Assembly: GCA_016718825.1 (NCBI GenBank)
Contig: JADKCL010000021.1
Location: forward strand, 74,355-138,354
Source: Bacteroidota bacterium
GTDB lineage: Bacteria; Bacteroidota; Bacteroidia; J057; JADKCL01
Length of the DNA stretch: 64,000 nucleotides
Direction: 5' to 3'
The notes under the pieces were generated by a model. That model made no database searches and was not told the DNA's origin. It saw nothing but the letters and a program-made list of their open reading frames with translations. Each line of letters starts with the position of its first letter. Position 1 is the stretch's first letter. Below are positions 36,342 through 45,518 of this stretch, in pieces. A program made the position numbers and the translations under genes.

Positions 36342-38518
36342 TTGCCTACCTCTGAGATGAACTTGGCACGCACAAGTTGAATTTCTTCGCGGCTATACTC
36401 ACCGCCAAATGAATCCTCGGCAACACTCAAGGCATCCGTTTCTGCGTGGAGGAAGTAGTCGTAGATTTCATCCACAACCTCGTCGTCCATTTCGGACTTG
36501 ATATAGTAATCGAGGTTCAATTTGGTGCCACTGTAAATAATGTGCTCCAAATCTTCCATCAATTCCGGGAATGACACGCCTTTGAGCCTTGCAATCTCGT
36601 CGAGAGGCGTTTTCCGATCCACATGTTGGATGAAAAACAGCTTGTTCATCGACTTGTTGCCTGCCTTTTTGACGATGAGTGAGTCGGGACGCTCGATATC
36701 GTTGTCCTCGACATACTTTTTGATCATTTCCATGAACGGCTTGGCAAATTTCTCAGCCTTGCCACGTCCAACACCGATGATATTCTGGAATTCGTCGAGT
36801 GTGATCGGATATTTGATGCTCATGTCTTCCAAGCTCGGGTCTTGGAAAATCACAAAGGGAGGAATGCTCTTTTTCTGGGCAATCTCCTTGCGCAGCTTTT
36901 TGAGCTTATCAAACAAGATAGGATCAAAGACCTCGGTGACGATGGATTCCGCAGCTTCGCGCTGCTTTTCCATCTCGGCAAAGTCTTGAAACTTGATCAA
37001 CATCAGCGGCTCCGGGTTGGCAATGTAAGCAAGGCCTTTTTTGGAGAGCTTGATTACGCCGTAGTCATCAATGTCCTTTTCCAAGAAGTCTTGCACGAGC
37101 AATTGCGCAAAGACCGCTTTCCATTCTTTGTCGCCCATTTCGCTCCCGCGGCCAAAAACGGGGAGGTTGTGGTGCTCATTGAGAACAACTTGCTGACTCG
37201 AAGTGCCGCGCAAAACCTTGACCATGTGGTCAATACCAAACTTTTCCTTGACCTGCTTTGCACAAGCCAAAGCCTGCTTGGCGAGTTTGGTCGCATCATA
37301 GGTCTCTTTAGGAAAGCGGCAGTTGTCACACATGCCGCTGCACTTGCTATGGTCAAAAAATTCGCCAAAGTAGTGCATCATGTACTTGCGACGGCACATG
37401 CCCGACTCGCAAAAGCTCGCCATTTCATACAGCAGGAGGCGGCCGCTTTCGCGCTCGCTCACCGGCTTGTCTTTCATGAACTTCTCGAGCTTGATGATGT
37501 CGTTGAAGTCATAATAGAGGATGCAATGCCCTTCGAGGCCATCACGACCTGCCCTACCCGTCTCCTGATAGTAGCTTTCAATGCTTTTGGGCACGTCATA
37601 ATGGATCACGTAGCGCACATCGGGCTTGTCAATGCCCATTCCAAAGGCAATCGTAGCAACAACAACCTCTACGTCCTCATGCAAGAACATATCCTGATGC
37701 TTGGTGCGGACCTTGCTGTCCAAGCCAGCATGGTAAGGCACCGCATTGATCCCATTCACCTTGAGCAAATCAGCCAACTCCTCGACCTTGCGGCGGCTGA
37801 GACAATAAACAATGCCTGATTTGCCCTGATTCTTTTTGATGTACTTGATGATGTCCGTGATCGGGTCGTGTTTGGGGCGGACTTCGTAGTACAGGTTTTT
37901 GCGGTTGAAGGAGGTAATAAAAACCTCTGCGTCGCGAATCTGAAGGTTGTGCTGAATGTCGAGCTGCACCTTCGGGGTAGCGGTTGCCGTGAGCGCGATG
38001 ATCGGAACGTTGTGAATGTGGTTCAAGATCTCACGGATTCGGCGGTATTCCGGACGGAAGTCGTGCCCCCATTCGGAGATACAGTGGGCCTCATCAATTG
38101 CAACAAACGCTACTTTTGCCTGGCGCAGGAAATCAATGAACTCTTCCTTGACCAATGACTCGGGCGCGACATAAAGCAATTTTAGGCTGCCTTCGATGGC
38201 CTTGCGCTTGACCTCATCGTAGTCGGCGCGCGACATACTTGAGTTCAAAAACCCTGCTTCGATCCCCAAAGCACTCATTTGATCCACCTGATTTTTCATC
38301 AAGGCAATCAAAGGAGAAATCACCAAGGCGGTCCCGTCCATGACAATCGAAGGGAGTTGATAGCAGAGGGATTTGCCTGCCCCTGTGGGCATAATGACGA
38401 AAGCATCCTTACCATCAAGCAAATGGCGCACAACCTCTTCTTGCCTTCCACGAAACTCGTCGAACCCGAAGTACTGTTTGAGTGCGGCCCTTATATCTTC
38501 TTTTTCTAAAACTTCCAT
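36338..38518 (-). CDS. recQ: ATP-dependent DNA helicase RecQ
   Basis: A protein of about 726 residues. Helicase motifs are Walker A TGAGKS (45-50), DEAH near residue 145, SATG-like ALTATATPK, and QETGRAGRDG (motif VI). The RecQ zinc domain shows CRRKYMMHYFGE and CSGMCDNC, followed by a winged helix and an HRDC domain (PITLDEFQNIIGVGRGKAEKFA). It unwinds 3'-overhang DNA and recombination intermediates. The start at 38518 begins directly before the helicase domain; the longer frame to 38569 adds a non-conserved extension. It overlaps the serine hydrolase gene downstream. Confidence 0.95.
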   Translation of the reverse strand: MEVLEKEDIRAALKQYFGFDEFRGRQEEVVRHLLDGKDAFVIMPTGAGKSLCYQLPSIVMDGTALVISPLIALMKNQVDQMSALGIEAGFLNSSMSRADYDEVKRKAIEGSLKLLYVAPESLVKEEFIDFLRQAKVAFVAIDEAHCISEWGHDFRPEYRRIREILNHIHNVPIIALTATATPKVQLDIQHNLQIRDAEVFITSFNRKNLYYEVRPKHDPITDIIKYIKKNQGKSGIVYCLSRRKVEELADLLKVNGINAVPYHAGLDSKVRTKHQDMFLHEDVEVVVATIAFGMGIDKPDVRYVIHYDVPKSIESYYQETGRAGRDGLEGHCILYYDFNDIIKLEKFMKDKPVSERESGRLLLYEMASFCESGMCRRKYMMHYFGEFFDHSKCSGMCDNCRFPKETYDATKLAKQALACAKQVKEKFGIDHMVKVLRGTSSQQVVLNEHHNLPVFGRGSEMGDKEWKAVFAQLLVQDFLEKDIDDYGVIKLSKKGLAYIANPEPLMLIKFQDFAEMEKQREAAESIVTEVFDPILFDKLKKLRKEIAQKKSIPPFVIFQDPSLEDMSIKYPITLDEFQNIIGVGRGKAEKFAKPFMEMIKKYVEDNDIERPDSLIVKKAGNKSMNKLFFIQHVDRKTPLDEIARLKGVSFPELMEDLEHIIYSGTKLNLDYYIKSEMDDEVVDEIYDYFLHAETDALSVAEDSFGGEYSREEIQLVRAKFISEVGN

Positions 38519-38866
38519 TACAAATCTTTGACTATGGCCGCACGACAGATTGCATGTCGACCGTAACATTCAATTAAGATAACAATTTAAACCGAAAACG
38601 TTCCCTGAAAAGGTAAATTTTGGGATTATTTTTGTTTCGCCTTTGTCGGTGGCTTTGGCTTGGCCCTACCTCCCACTGGCGACAACCAAGGAAAGACAAG
38701 ACAACCAGCCAAAACAACCCATCCGCGGCGCACCCCTCAAGGATTGGGCCAAAACCGCAGGATGATTGTAAAAAAAAGTCGAAAAAATTGCCGAATCTTG
38801 GACTTTTCGACCAAGGTCGGCTTTGGGAGCCTGAAGGGCGATTCCCACCACGTGAAAGTAGAATGT

Positions 38867-39949
38867 ATGCGCACACATGACTATGTGATTATCATGGCCG
38901 GCGGTATCGGCAGTCGGTTTTGGCCGATGAGCCGTACCAGCCTTCCGAAGCAGTTCCACGACATCATGGGCATCGGAAAAACGATGATTCAGATGACTTA
39001 CGAACGCTTTGACGATTTCATCCCGCGAGAAAACATCTTTATTGTGACCAACGAGCGCTACGCAGACTTGGTCAAGTCGCAATTGTCGGGGATCCGGGAT
39101 TCGGAAATACTGCTTGAGCCGGTCGGCAGAAACACCGCACCCTGCGTCGCTTATGCCGCATTTAAGATCAAACAACGCGATCCTGAGGCATGCATCCTCG
39201 TGGTGGGCAGCGATTATCTCATCCGCAACACCACCAATTTCCTCAAAGACGCCGCACTGGGCCTTGACGAAGCACGCAGGCAACCTGTCATTATGACACT
39301 TGGCATTCGCCCGACAAGGCCCGACACCGGATACGGCTACATTCAGTACATCGAAGGGGAAGCCCCAAAACCTTTTTACAAGGTCAAGATGTTTACGGAA
39401 AAGCCAGATCTGGAAATGGCCAAAACCTTCCTCCAAAGCGGCGATTTTCTTTGGAACAGCGGGATGTTCATCTTCTCGACCACTACCATTCTGAACAGTT
39501 TCTCGGAGCTCATGCCCGACCTGTTTGAGATTTTCCAAGCCATCAGCCCACAATTGGGAACAGATACCGAGGCCGTCGTGGTCAGGGAGGCCTACGAAAA
39601 ATGCCTGAATGAATCCATCGACCTGGGTATCATGGAAAAGGCGCACAACGTCCATGTCATCCCCTCTTCTTTTGATTGGAGCGACCTCGGCACATGGGTG
39701 TCTGTTTACGAGCAAATGACGCAGGATTACCTTGGAAACGCGGTCAAGGGACAAGTCATGGCATTTGACGCCGCCAACAACATGGTACAAGTCAATGATC
39801 CCAAAAAACTTGTGGTGCTTCACGGGTTAACGGATACCATCGTTGTCGATACCGGGGACGTGTTGCTGATCTGCAAAATGGAAAACGAGCAACAAATCCG
39901 CACCGTCGTGAGTGAAGTCAAGAAAAAATATGGCAATCAGCTAACGTGA
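38867..39949 (+). CDS. manC: Mannose-1-phosphate guanylyltransferase
   Basis: A 360-residue nucleotidyltransferase. The signature AGGIGSRFWPMSRTSLPKQF (about residues 11-30) gives the GTP-binding loop and PK motif. GYGYIQY and KMFTEKP are typical mannose-1-phosphate guanylyltransferase blocks, and the C-terminus has SFDWSDLGTW. It makes GDP-mannose from GTP and mannose-1-phosphate for surface glycans. It is the short form without the C-terminal isomerase domain. The start at 38867 fits the family; the open frame from 38660 would add about 69 implausible residues. Confidence 0.93.
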   Translation: MRTHDYVIIMAGGIGSRFWPMSRTSLPKQFHDIMGIGKTMIQMTYERFDDFIPRENIFIVTNERYADLVKSQLSGIRDSEILLEPVGRNTAPCVAYAAFKIKQRDPEACILVVGSDYLIRNTTNFLKDAALGLDEARRQPVIMTLGIRPTRPDTGYGYIQYIEGEAPKPFYKVKMFTEKPDLEMAKTFLQSGDFLWNSGMFIFSTTTILNSFSELMPDLFEIFQAISPQLGTDTEAVVVREAYEKCLNESIDLGIMEKAHNVHVIPSSFDWSDLGTWVSVYEQMTQDYLGNAVKGQVMAFDAANNMVQVNDPKKLVVLHGLTDTIVVDTGDVLLICKMENEQQIRTVVSEVKKKYGNQLT

Positions 39950-39965
39950 GGAGTCGCGGCAATTA

Positions 39966-40008
39966 GAAATGAGAAATGGTGGGCATTCTTCATCTAATTT
40001 CTCATTTC
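39966..40008. terminator. Hairpin between convergent manC and pdxJ
   Basis: GAAATGAGAAAT (39966-39977) pairs with ATTTCTCATTTC (39997-40008), with a loop of about 19 bases that also has short internal pairing. It lies between two converging stops and is a plausible weak bidirectional terminator, although AT-rich. Confidence 0.5.
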
Positions 40009-40722
40009 TCATTTTAAGCATCCCAAATAGGACTGAATCGTTTTTTCCAATCCCATGTACAGCGCGTCACAAACGAGGGCGTGACCGATGGACACTTCCT
40101 GCAGGTGGAGGATGTTTTCCTTGAAATAGCGCAGATTTTCAAGACTGAGGTCGTGGCCGGCATTGAGGCCGAGTCCTAGCAGGTGGGCGTGGCGCGCCGC
40201 GCGAATGAACGGCGCGATCGCATGCACATGATCCTTCGGATATTCTGCGGCGTAGGGTTCCGTGTACAATTCGATGCGGTCGGTTCCGGTTTCCTTTGCA
40301 CCATCGACGAGCTTGAGGTCAGTACCCAGAAAAATGGAAGTGCGAACTTTTGAAGCATGAAGCCGTGCAATGGTATCACGCAAAAAATCGCGGTGGGTGA
40401 GGGTGTCCCAACCGGCATTGCTTGTGAGGACGCCCGGCGGATCAGGAACGAGTGTACATTGGGCAGGTTTCACCTGCTCGACGAGTTTCAAAAAATCCTC
40501 GGATGGGTAGCCTTCAATGTTGAATTCGACAGCAATCGCATCAGCGATTTCATAGACATCCGAGCGCCGTATATGGCGCTCGTCAGGACGCGGGTGAACG
40601 GTGATTCCTTCGGCACCAAATCGCACGCAATCAATCGCGGCTTGACGCACGTCGGGATTGTTGCCACCACGTGCGTTACGCAAGGTGGCAAACTTGTTGA
40701 TATTTACGCTTAACTTGGTCAT
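40009..40722 (-). CDS. pdxJ: Pyridoxine 5'-phosphate synthase
   Basis: A 237-residue TIM-barrel enzyme. Characteristic segments are VNINKFATLRNARG at the N-terminus, TVHPRPDERHI (His and Arg of the active site), FNIEGYPS with the catalytic Glu, and GLNAGHDLSLEN near residue 195. It condenses 3-amino-2-oxopropyl phosphate with deoxyxylulose 5-phosphate in vitamin B6 synthesis. The ATG at 40722 is preferred over an in-frame TTG six bases upstream. No other pdx genes are adjacent. Confidence 0.95.
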   Translation of the reverse strand: MTKLSVNINKFATLRNARGGNNPDVRQAAIDCVRFGAEGITVHPRPDERHIRRSDVYEIADAIAVEFNIEGYPSEDFLKLVEQVKPAQCTLVPDPPGVLTSNAGWDTLTHRDFLRDTIARLHASKVRTSIFLGTDLKLVDGAKETGTDRIELYTEPYAAEYPKDHVHAIAPFIRAARHAHLLGLGLNAGHDLSLENLRYFKENILHLQEVSIGHALVCDALYMGLEKTIQSYLGCLK

Positions 40723-40788
40723 AATCAAAAGTTAGTGAATTCGAATCAGATTTCCCATAAAAATTCCTTCGCGACGCAAAATTCGATT

Positions 40789-41364
40789 CTACGCCATTCC
40801 AAAACCCTTCAAGGCCTCCCAAACCATTCCAATAGGCATTCCGACCACATTGTAGTAATCACCTTCAATCTTCCCAATCCCTACCATACCGATCCATTCC
40901 TGAATGCCGTAGGCACCCGCCTTGTCGTAGGGCTTGAAATGGTCTACATAGTGATCGATTTCCCATTCCGTAAGTTCCCTGAAGGTGACCAATGTTGAAG
41001 CATGAAAAAGGACGCATTCTTCTTGGTAGCGAATGCAAACGCCAGAAATGACCTGATTGACATTGCCGGAAAGCAACTTCAACATGCGCACAGCATCGGC
41101 ACGGTCTTGGGGCTTTTCCAGCAATTGCCCTTTGAGGGAAACAATTGTGTCAGAAGTGAGCACAACATGGTCGCCGATCAGGTCCAGGTAAGCTTCACTT
41201 TTGTGCCAAGCCAAGTGCTCGGCTACTTCGACCGGTGTTTTCCCCGGAGGAATGGCCTCTTCCACAGGGCGCACCACGACTTCAAAGTCGAGACCTACCT
41301 CACGAAGCAGTTGTTGACGCCTCGGGGAGCCGGAAGCTAAGATCAAAGGGGCTATTGTTTTCAT
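40789..41364 (-). CDS. maf: Maf family nucleotide pyrophosphatase
   Basis: A 191-residue Maf protein: LILASGSPRRQQLL at the N-terminus, TSDTIVSLKGQLLEKPQD near residue 70 and KAGAYGIQEW near residue 150. Maf proteins hydrolyse non-canonical or excess nucleoside triphosphates, especially dTTP/UTP or modified pyrimidines. The start at 41364 lies 65 bases inside the end of the DUF1015 gene. This is a long overlap, but the conserved N-terminus requires it. Confidence 0.92.
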   Translation of the reverse strand: MKTIAPLILASGSPRRQQLLREVGLDFEVVVRPVEEAIPPGKTPVEVAEHLAWHKSEAYLDLIGDHVVLTSDTIVSLKGQLLEKPQDRADAVRMLKLLSGNVNQVISGVCIRYQEECVLFHASTLVTFRELTEWEIDHYVDHFKPYDKAGAYGIQEWIGMVGIGKIEGDYYNVVGMPIGMVWEALKGFGMA

Positions 41365-42643
41365 TGTCGTCAATCGAGCCAAAGAGCAATCCACAGACCA
41401 CCTTGGGATAAAAATAGGTCGATTTTTGAGGCATCAAGGCGCCCGATTTGCAAACGTCCATCATCTGCGTCATCGATGTACCGGGCATGATAAACGCCAA
41501 ACGATGCCGATAGGTCACCGCCTGCTTTACCGCCAAACCTGCGTCTTTCAGGTATTGGACGTTGTTGCTCATCCGCTGCGCTGCGTAGGGAACCTCAAAG
41601 ACCTTTTCAAAAACGAAATAATGCAAAATGGTGTAATCCAATGCCTTCACGGAGTCAGGCAAGGCCAGCGGAATGTCCCGCAGTGGATCGATTTCATCTT
41701 TGAGCCGTAACAAAAACTGCAAACTCCCAATGACAAAGCCATACGTGCGGGGCGTTTGCTGTAGTCGGGCGTAAATCGGCATCCTGTCAAAGGTCACCTC
41801 GGTGACCTCAAAGTAGTCGCGCATCCGGGAAAGAATCGGATTGGGGTTGAATGTCTTTTCCTGTAATTCCCAGACGCGGTGAATCGGCAAAATTCGAAGA
41901 TCATCGCCGGCAGTATTGCTCAGGAACATCATGTGGTAGTTCCAAGCGGAATCGTGGGGCAATTGGATTTCGCGCTTCTCCGCATCCAAAAGCAAGGCCA
42001 TTGAGGAAGCCAAACGATGGTGCCCATCCGCCAGAAATACTTGCCCCTCGCCGATCACTTCCTGGAATAGCGCGATGTCCCGGCGGTCCTGCACGATGGC
42101 AAACTTATTGACAACCCCCTGATAATCGACATATTCATGCATCGGATGGGCCATATAGGCATCCATCAGGGACTCCAAACGGAATTGTGGATCGGTATAC
42201 AGTCCATGGGTAGGCGCAACATTGAGCAGCGTTTGCGCGAGCAGGCGCGTACGCTCGTTCACGCTCGCCTCAATCGTGCCTTCGTGCAAGACGACATCGC
42301 TCTCTGCCCCGCCGGATTCCGCATCGATTTTGATCATCGCCACAAAACCCTTGCGCACATATTTCTTGTGCTCACCAAACAGCGAAAACTCCTGATAATA
42401 AATATAAATCGCCGGCAGTGGATCCTGAACAATGACGTTTTGCGCCTTCCATTCGGTAAGTTTTTCCATCACCGCGGCATCACTTTCCGGCACGCTCAGG
42501 TGAATCGAATTGTAGGGATTGCCATACAGCGCCTCCAATTGCTCGGCACTCACAACGTCAAACAGCGGCGAAAACATCTCCTCAATGTTTCCCAACCGCT
42601 CTTCATTGTACCGCCAAGCCCGAAATGGACGAATATGTGCCAT
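41300..42643 (-). CDS. DUF1015 family protein
   Basis: A 447-residue protein of the DUF1015 family. It is recognised by the N-terminal HIRPFRAWRYN, NPYNSIHLS near residue 45, and FLADGHHRLASS near residue 205, the most conserved block. The C-terminus has the usual MPQKSTYFYPK. The family has no established biochemical role; the HHR motif suggests ligand or nuclease-like chemistry but that is unproven. The end extends about 15 residues beyond the usual C-terminus, which accounts for its overlap with maf. Confidence 0.88.
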   Translation of the reverse strand: MAHIRPFRAWRYNEERLGNIEEMFSPLFDVVSAEQLEALYGNPYNSIHLSVPESDAAVMEKLTEWKAQNVIVQDPLPAIYIYYQEFSLFGEHKKYVRKGFVAMIKIDAESGGAESDVVLHEGTIEASVNERTRLLAQTLLNVAPTHGLYTDPQFRLESLMDAYMAHPMHEYVDYQGVVNKFAIVQDRRDIALFQEVIGEGQVFLADGHHRLASSMALLLDAEKREIQLPHDSAWNYHMMFLSNTAGDDLRILPIHRVWELQEKTFNPNPILSRMRDYFEVTEVTFDRMPIYARLQQTPRTYGFVIGSLQFLLRLKDEIDPLRDIPLALPDSVKALDYTILHYFVFEKVFEVPYAAQRMSNNVQYLKDAGLAVKQAVTYRHRLAFIMPGTSMTQMMDVCKSGALMPQKSTYFYPKVVCGLLFGSIDDNENNSPFDLSFRLPEASTTAS

Positions 42644-42833
42644 CGGGCGCAAAGGTAGGGAGCAGGATTGAAGGTTGGCGAATTATTGGACTTTTTTGTT
42701 GCTCCTGTTGGCGAATTTGGTTGCATTGGCAAAGAACCTGACCTTGCCTCGAATTTTGGACATCCCAATGATCTTCGTAGTCAGCGGCCCAACTGACAAA
42801 TTGATTGTAATGCCGATTGCGAGTGGAAATCTA

Positions 42834-44942
42834 CTATTTCAGCCGCTTCTCAAATCTTGCGTTCACAGTATTGGTTGATTCTCCCTCTTTGAAAACGATG
42901 CCTGTCTCACGCTTTGCTTGCTTCACGACTGCACCCTTTTCTATAAAAAGATGCCCGCCACGCTCGACCACGATAGCACTGTTTTTCCCGATCTCCACAT
43001 TCGCCCCTTTTCGAATGAGCAAAGTGGAGCCCGCCTTGATCCAGAGGTTGCTAAATTTCTCAAGTTTCAAGTTGGCGCCACTGTCGACCTCCAAAATCGT
43101 AGGCTCTACAAAAACATTGGCTCCGTCGATCTTCTGTACGGCTTCGGCAACCTGTGGACTGTAGCCTTGGTCCAGCGTAATGCTTCCTCCACGTTTCAGG
43201 ACGACATTTTCCTTGAGGAGAATGTCACCACACCAACGCACATGCGTTGGAATTTCAAAATCGTCCCAGCGAATCCGGATTTTGATGCTGCCATCTGCAC
43301 GCTGCTCCAGTACCTCCACAGAAAGCCCGTTCAAGTAGATCCGCCGATTGTCATCTGCCGTTGGCTTGACACCGCTGTGCGAATAAATCGGCGTTCCTGA
43401 GGGATTGTAAGCGATACCAATCTTGTGGTGTTGATTCGGCAAAAATGCGGTCTCCTTCGTTCCAAAATGCGGATACTGCATATAGGAAAAGTAATCTGCC
43501 GGCATTTCCTTGCCCTCGATGAAGAGCTTTTTGGGGAATACGTATTCCGTTTTGGGCGTCATATCCTGGGTAATGCGCAGTTTGGCATCACCATCGAGAT
43601 CAATCATGTGTCGCACAAAATAGCTGTAGCCCGTCAATGGATTTGCCCTGCTTTGCTTCAAATAAAGCCCCTCAGTCTCTGCGTTGTATTCAAAGTCATA
43701 GTTTCCATGGGCGACCAATGGCCACAGGTAGTTGCAGTTCCCCCCAAACACCTTGTTGCCCACACGATCATCCTTCCCGACTTGGATATAGGCATAAAGC
43801 CCCTTGGGCAGAACCTTGTCATGGTCGACGATGCCCTCAACCCGCTGATGATTTTCCAACCAAAGATATTGATTCCGAATGCCTTTAGGCAAATGCGGCA
43901 ACTTGATTTTGATCGCATCACCTGTGGTTGCAAAGTCCCGCAAAACGTATTCGCCCGCGAAACAAAGTTCCTCGCCGTAGACCATATCGCCGTTGCATTC
44001 CTGCCCCGTTTCAGCGCATCGGGTGCTCAATACAAATTTATTGTCTGGATTTCCCCAATTGAGCCGTTCGCGGTCCCAAGCATTCCAGGTTGGCGAACAG
44101 GCGTCACTTGCGCTCATGTTGCTCCATCCACCGACGGTGCTCATAAAAGTGCGGGTTCCGACGCCCCCATTGGCGGTATGGAAATTGTTGCCACCATAGA
44201 GCATATGGCTGAATTCATGGCGCATGATCACCATGGGCAATTCAGAGGAGGTTTTGAACATGGAATACATGTCGGTATGCGTTCCCCAGAGTTCGCCAAG
44301 ATCGCCGGGATTGACGTAGCCGCTCATTTCGCCGAGCCCGACGACATGGATGTTGCGCCAGACGATCATCACCATGTCATATTTCGAATTGGGCTTTTCC
44401 GTGCTTGGCAGGCCAGTGCCACCGTAGGTCCAGCGGTCAAAATCGCTCAATTGGCTCCCAAAAAGAAACTGCGGGTTCTTGATCGAATTCAATTTTGACA
44501 AAACAGCTTGCCTGTAAAAATTTCCAGCAAAGGATTCCGATTCCACCACTTTCCCCCTTCCATCCCGGACCGAACTGATCGGAATCGTGATCAGCGTATC
44601 CAAAACATCGCCGGTCACTTGAAACTTTCCAAAGCTTGCCTGCCGGAAGTATCTGGTCATCCACGCATCTTCCTCCGGGGTCTTGGAAACGAGCCATTGT
44701 TTCCAATTGGGTAACTTGCCGACCTTCCAACCGATGGTGCCTTTTGGATCTTTGACAGGGTCAAGGTGACCGTAAACGCTGTCAAATTTCATCTCGGCAT
44801 ACACGACCAAAATATGGATGCGCCCATGGGGAGCCATGAACCAACCATTTTCGCTGCGTTGTTGATTGTCCAGTTGCCCAAACGAAAGCGAGGCCAAGGC
44901 AGTGAGGCCGAGCAAAAACAGCGATGTCAGGATTCTTTTCAT
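42834..44942 (-). CDS. Secreted zinc metalloprotease-like protein with beta-helical C-terminus
   Basis: A 702-residue protein with a signal peptide ending near LASLSFGQ. A zincin motif is present: RHEFSHMLYGGNNFH (His242, Glu243, His246), resembling M6-like secreted metalloproteases. The domain before it (HILVVYAEMKFDS, MVMIVWRNIHVVG) fits that fold. The last 110 residues are a short right-handed beta-helix-like repeat (LEVDSGANLKLEKFSNLWIK and similar turns), with no recognisable T9SS sorting domain. The start at 44942 removes an implausible extension. It is probably a secreted or outer-surface protease; substrate unknown. Confidence 0.75.
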   Translation of the reverse strand: MKRILTSLFLLGLTALASLSFGQLDNQQRSENGWFMAPHGRIHILVVYAEMKFDSVYGHLDPVKDPKGTIGWKVGKLPNWKQWLVSKTPEEDAWMTRYFRQASFGKFQVTGDVLDTLITIPISSVRDGRGKVVESESFAGNFYRQAVLSKLNSIKNPQFLFGSQLSDFDRWTYGGTGLPSTEKPNSKYDMVMIVWRNIHVVGLGEMSGYVNPGDLGELWGTHTDMYSMFKTSSELPMVIMRHEFSHMLYGGNNFHTANGGVGTRTFMSTVGGWSNMSASDACSPTWNAWDRERLNWGNPDNKFVLSTRCAETGQECNGDMVYGEELCFAGEYVLRDFATTGDAIKIKLPHLPKGIRNQYLWLENHQRVEGIVDHDKVLPKGLYAYIQVGKDDRVGNKVFGGNCNYLWPLVAHGNYDFEYNAETEGLYLKQSRANPLTGYSYFVRHMIDLDGDAKLRITQDMTPKTEYVFPKKLFIEGKEMPADYFSYMQYPHFGTKETAFLPNQHHKIGIAYNPSGTPIYSHSGVKPTADDNRRIYLNGLSVEVLEQRADGSIKIRIRWDDFEIPTHVRWCGDILLKENVVLKRGGSITLDQGYSPQVAEAVQKIDGANVFVEPTILEVDSGANLKLEKFSNLWIKAGSTLLIRKGANVEIGKNSAIVVERGGHLFIEKGAVVKQAKRETGIVFKEGESTNTVNARFEKRLK

Positions 44943-45009
44943 CAGGTGCTGAACTTGAGAAACTAACGCAACAACCTTGCCAAAGATAATCTGTCTCCGG
45001 TGGAAATGG

Positions 45010-45468
45010 TTATTCGGCATTTCCCTCTGCAACACGCTTGATGGTCACGTTTCGGATGCCCAACATGTGGCGGAGATAGCGATCGAGCACAAGTCGGTTG
45101 AAAATCCGGCCGATGAAACCAAAAGGTGATTCGTAGGCAAATGCATCGATCATCAAAGTGCCCTCCGGAACAGCCTGAAACGTATGCACGTGCCTGAAGC
45201 TTTTGAAAGCGCCTTTTTGCTGCTCGTCGGTGAAGGAATGCGGCGGATCCATGGCGGTGATATGGACTTTGAGCCGCTGCTTGACACCGAGGTAACGGCC
45301 TTCCCAAGTCACCGATTCACCGAGCGAGATCAGGCCGCTTGTGCGTCCGGCAATTGCCCGCTCGCGGGTATGCGCCATCGAGTCCACATGCAGGTCGATG
45401 CTGCGCGAGAGGTCAAACACCGTTTGGACAGGCGCATGGATCAATGTTTGGAGGTGAATCGTGGGCAT
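45010..45468 (-). CDS. SRPBCC family protein
   Basis: A 152-residue protein of the START/SRPBCC ligand-binding fold. The N-terminal TLIHAPVQTVFDLSRSIDLH is typical, as is DPPHSFTDEQQKGAFKSFRHVHTFQ near residue 80. Such proteins bind hydrophobic ligands or act as cyclases/dehydratases, but the specific role is not readable. The start at 45468 removes eleven residues with no family resemblance. The upstream gene (45519-47159) is on the same strand with a 50-base gap, so the two may be co-transcribed. Confidence 0.85.
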   Translation of the reverse strand: MPTIHLQTLIHAPVQTVFDLSRSIDLHVDSMAHTRERAIAGRTSGLISLGESVTWEGRYLGVKQRLKVHITAMDPPHSFTDEQQKGAFKSFRHVHTFQAVPEGTLMIDAFAYESPFGFIGRIFNRLVLDRYLRHMLGIRNVTIKRVAEGNAE

Positions 45469-45518
45469 TTTTGAGGGATTGTGAAAAAAAGACAAAGGCA
45501 ACCGGGCCGAATGGGCTT

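Noticed and set aside
38660..38866. An N-terminal extension of ManC
   Set aside because: The translated stretch is basic and non-conserved, and the conserved ManC N-terminus starts right after the ATG at 38867.
43425..44498. A 357-codon open frame on the plus strand
   Set aside because: It is antisense to the zinc metalloprotease gene with HEFSH and has only the composition of a reverse-strand shadow.
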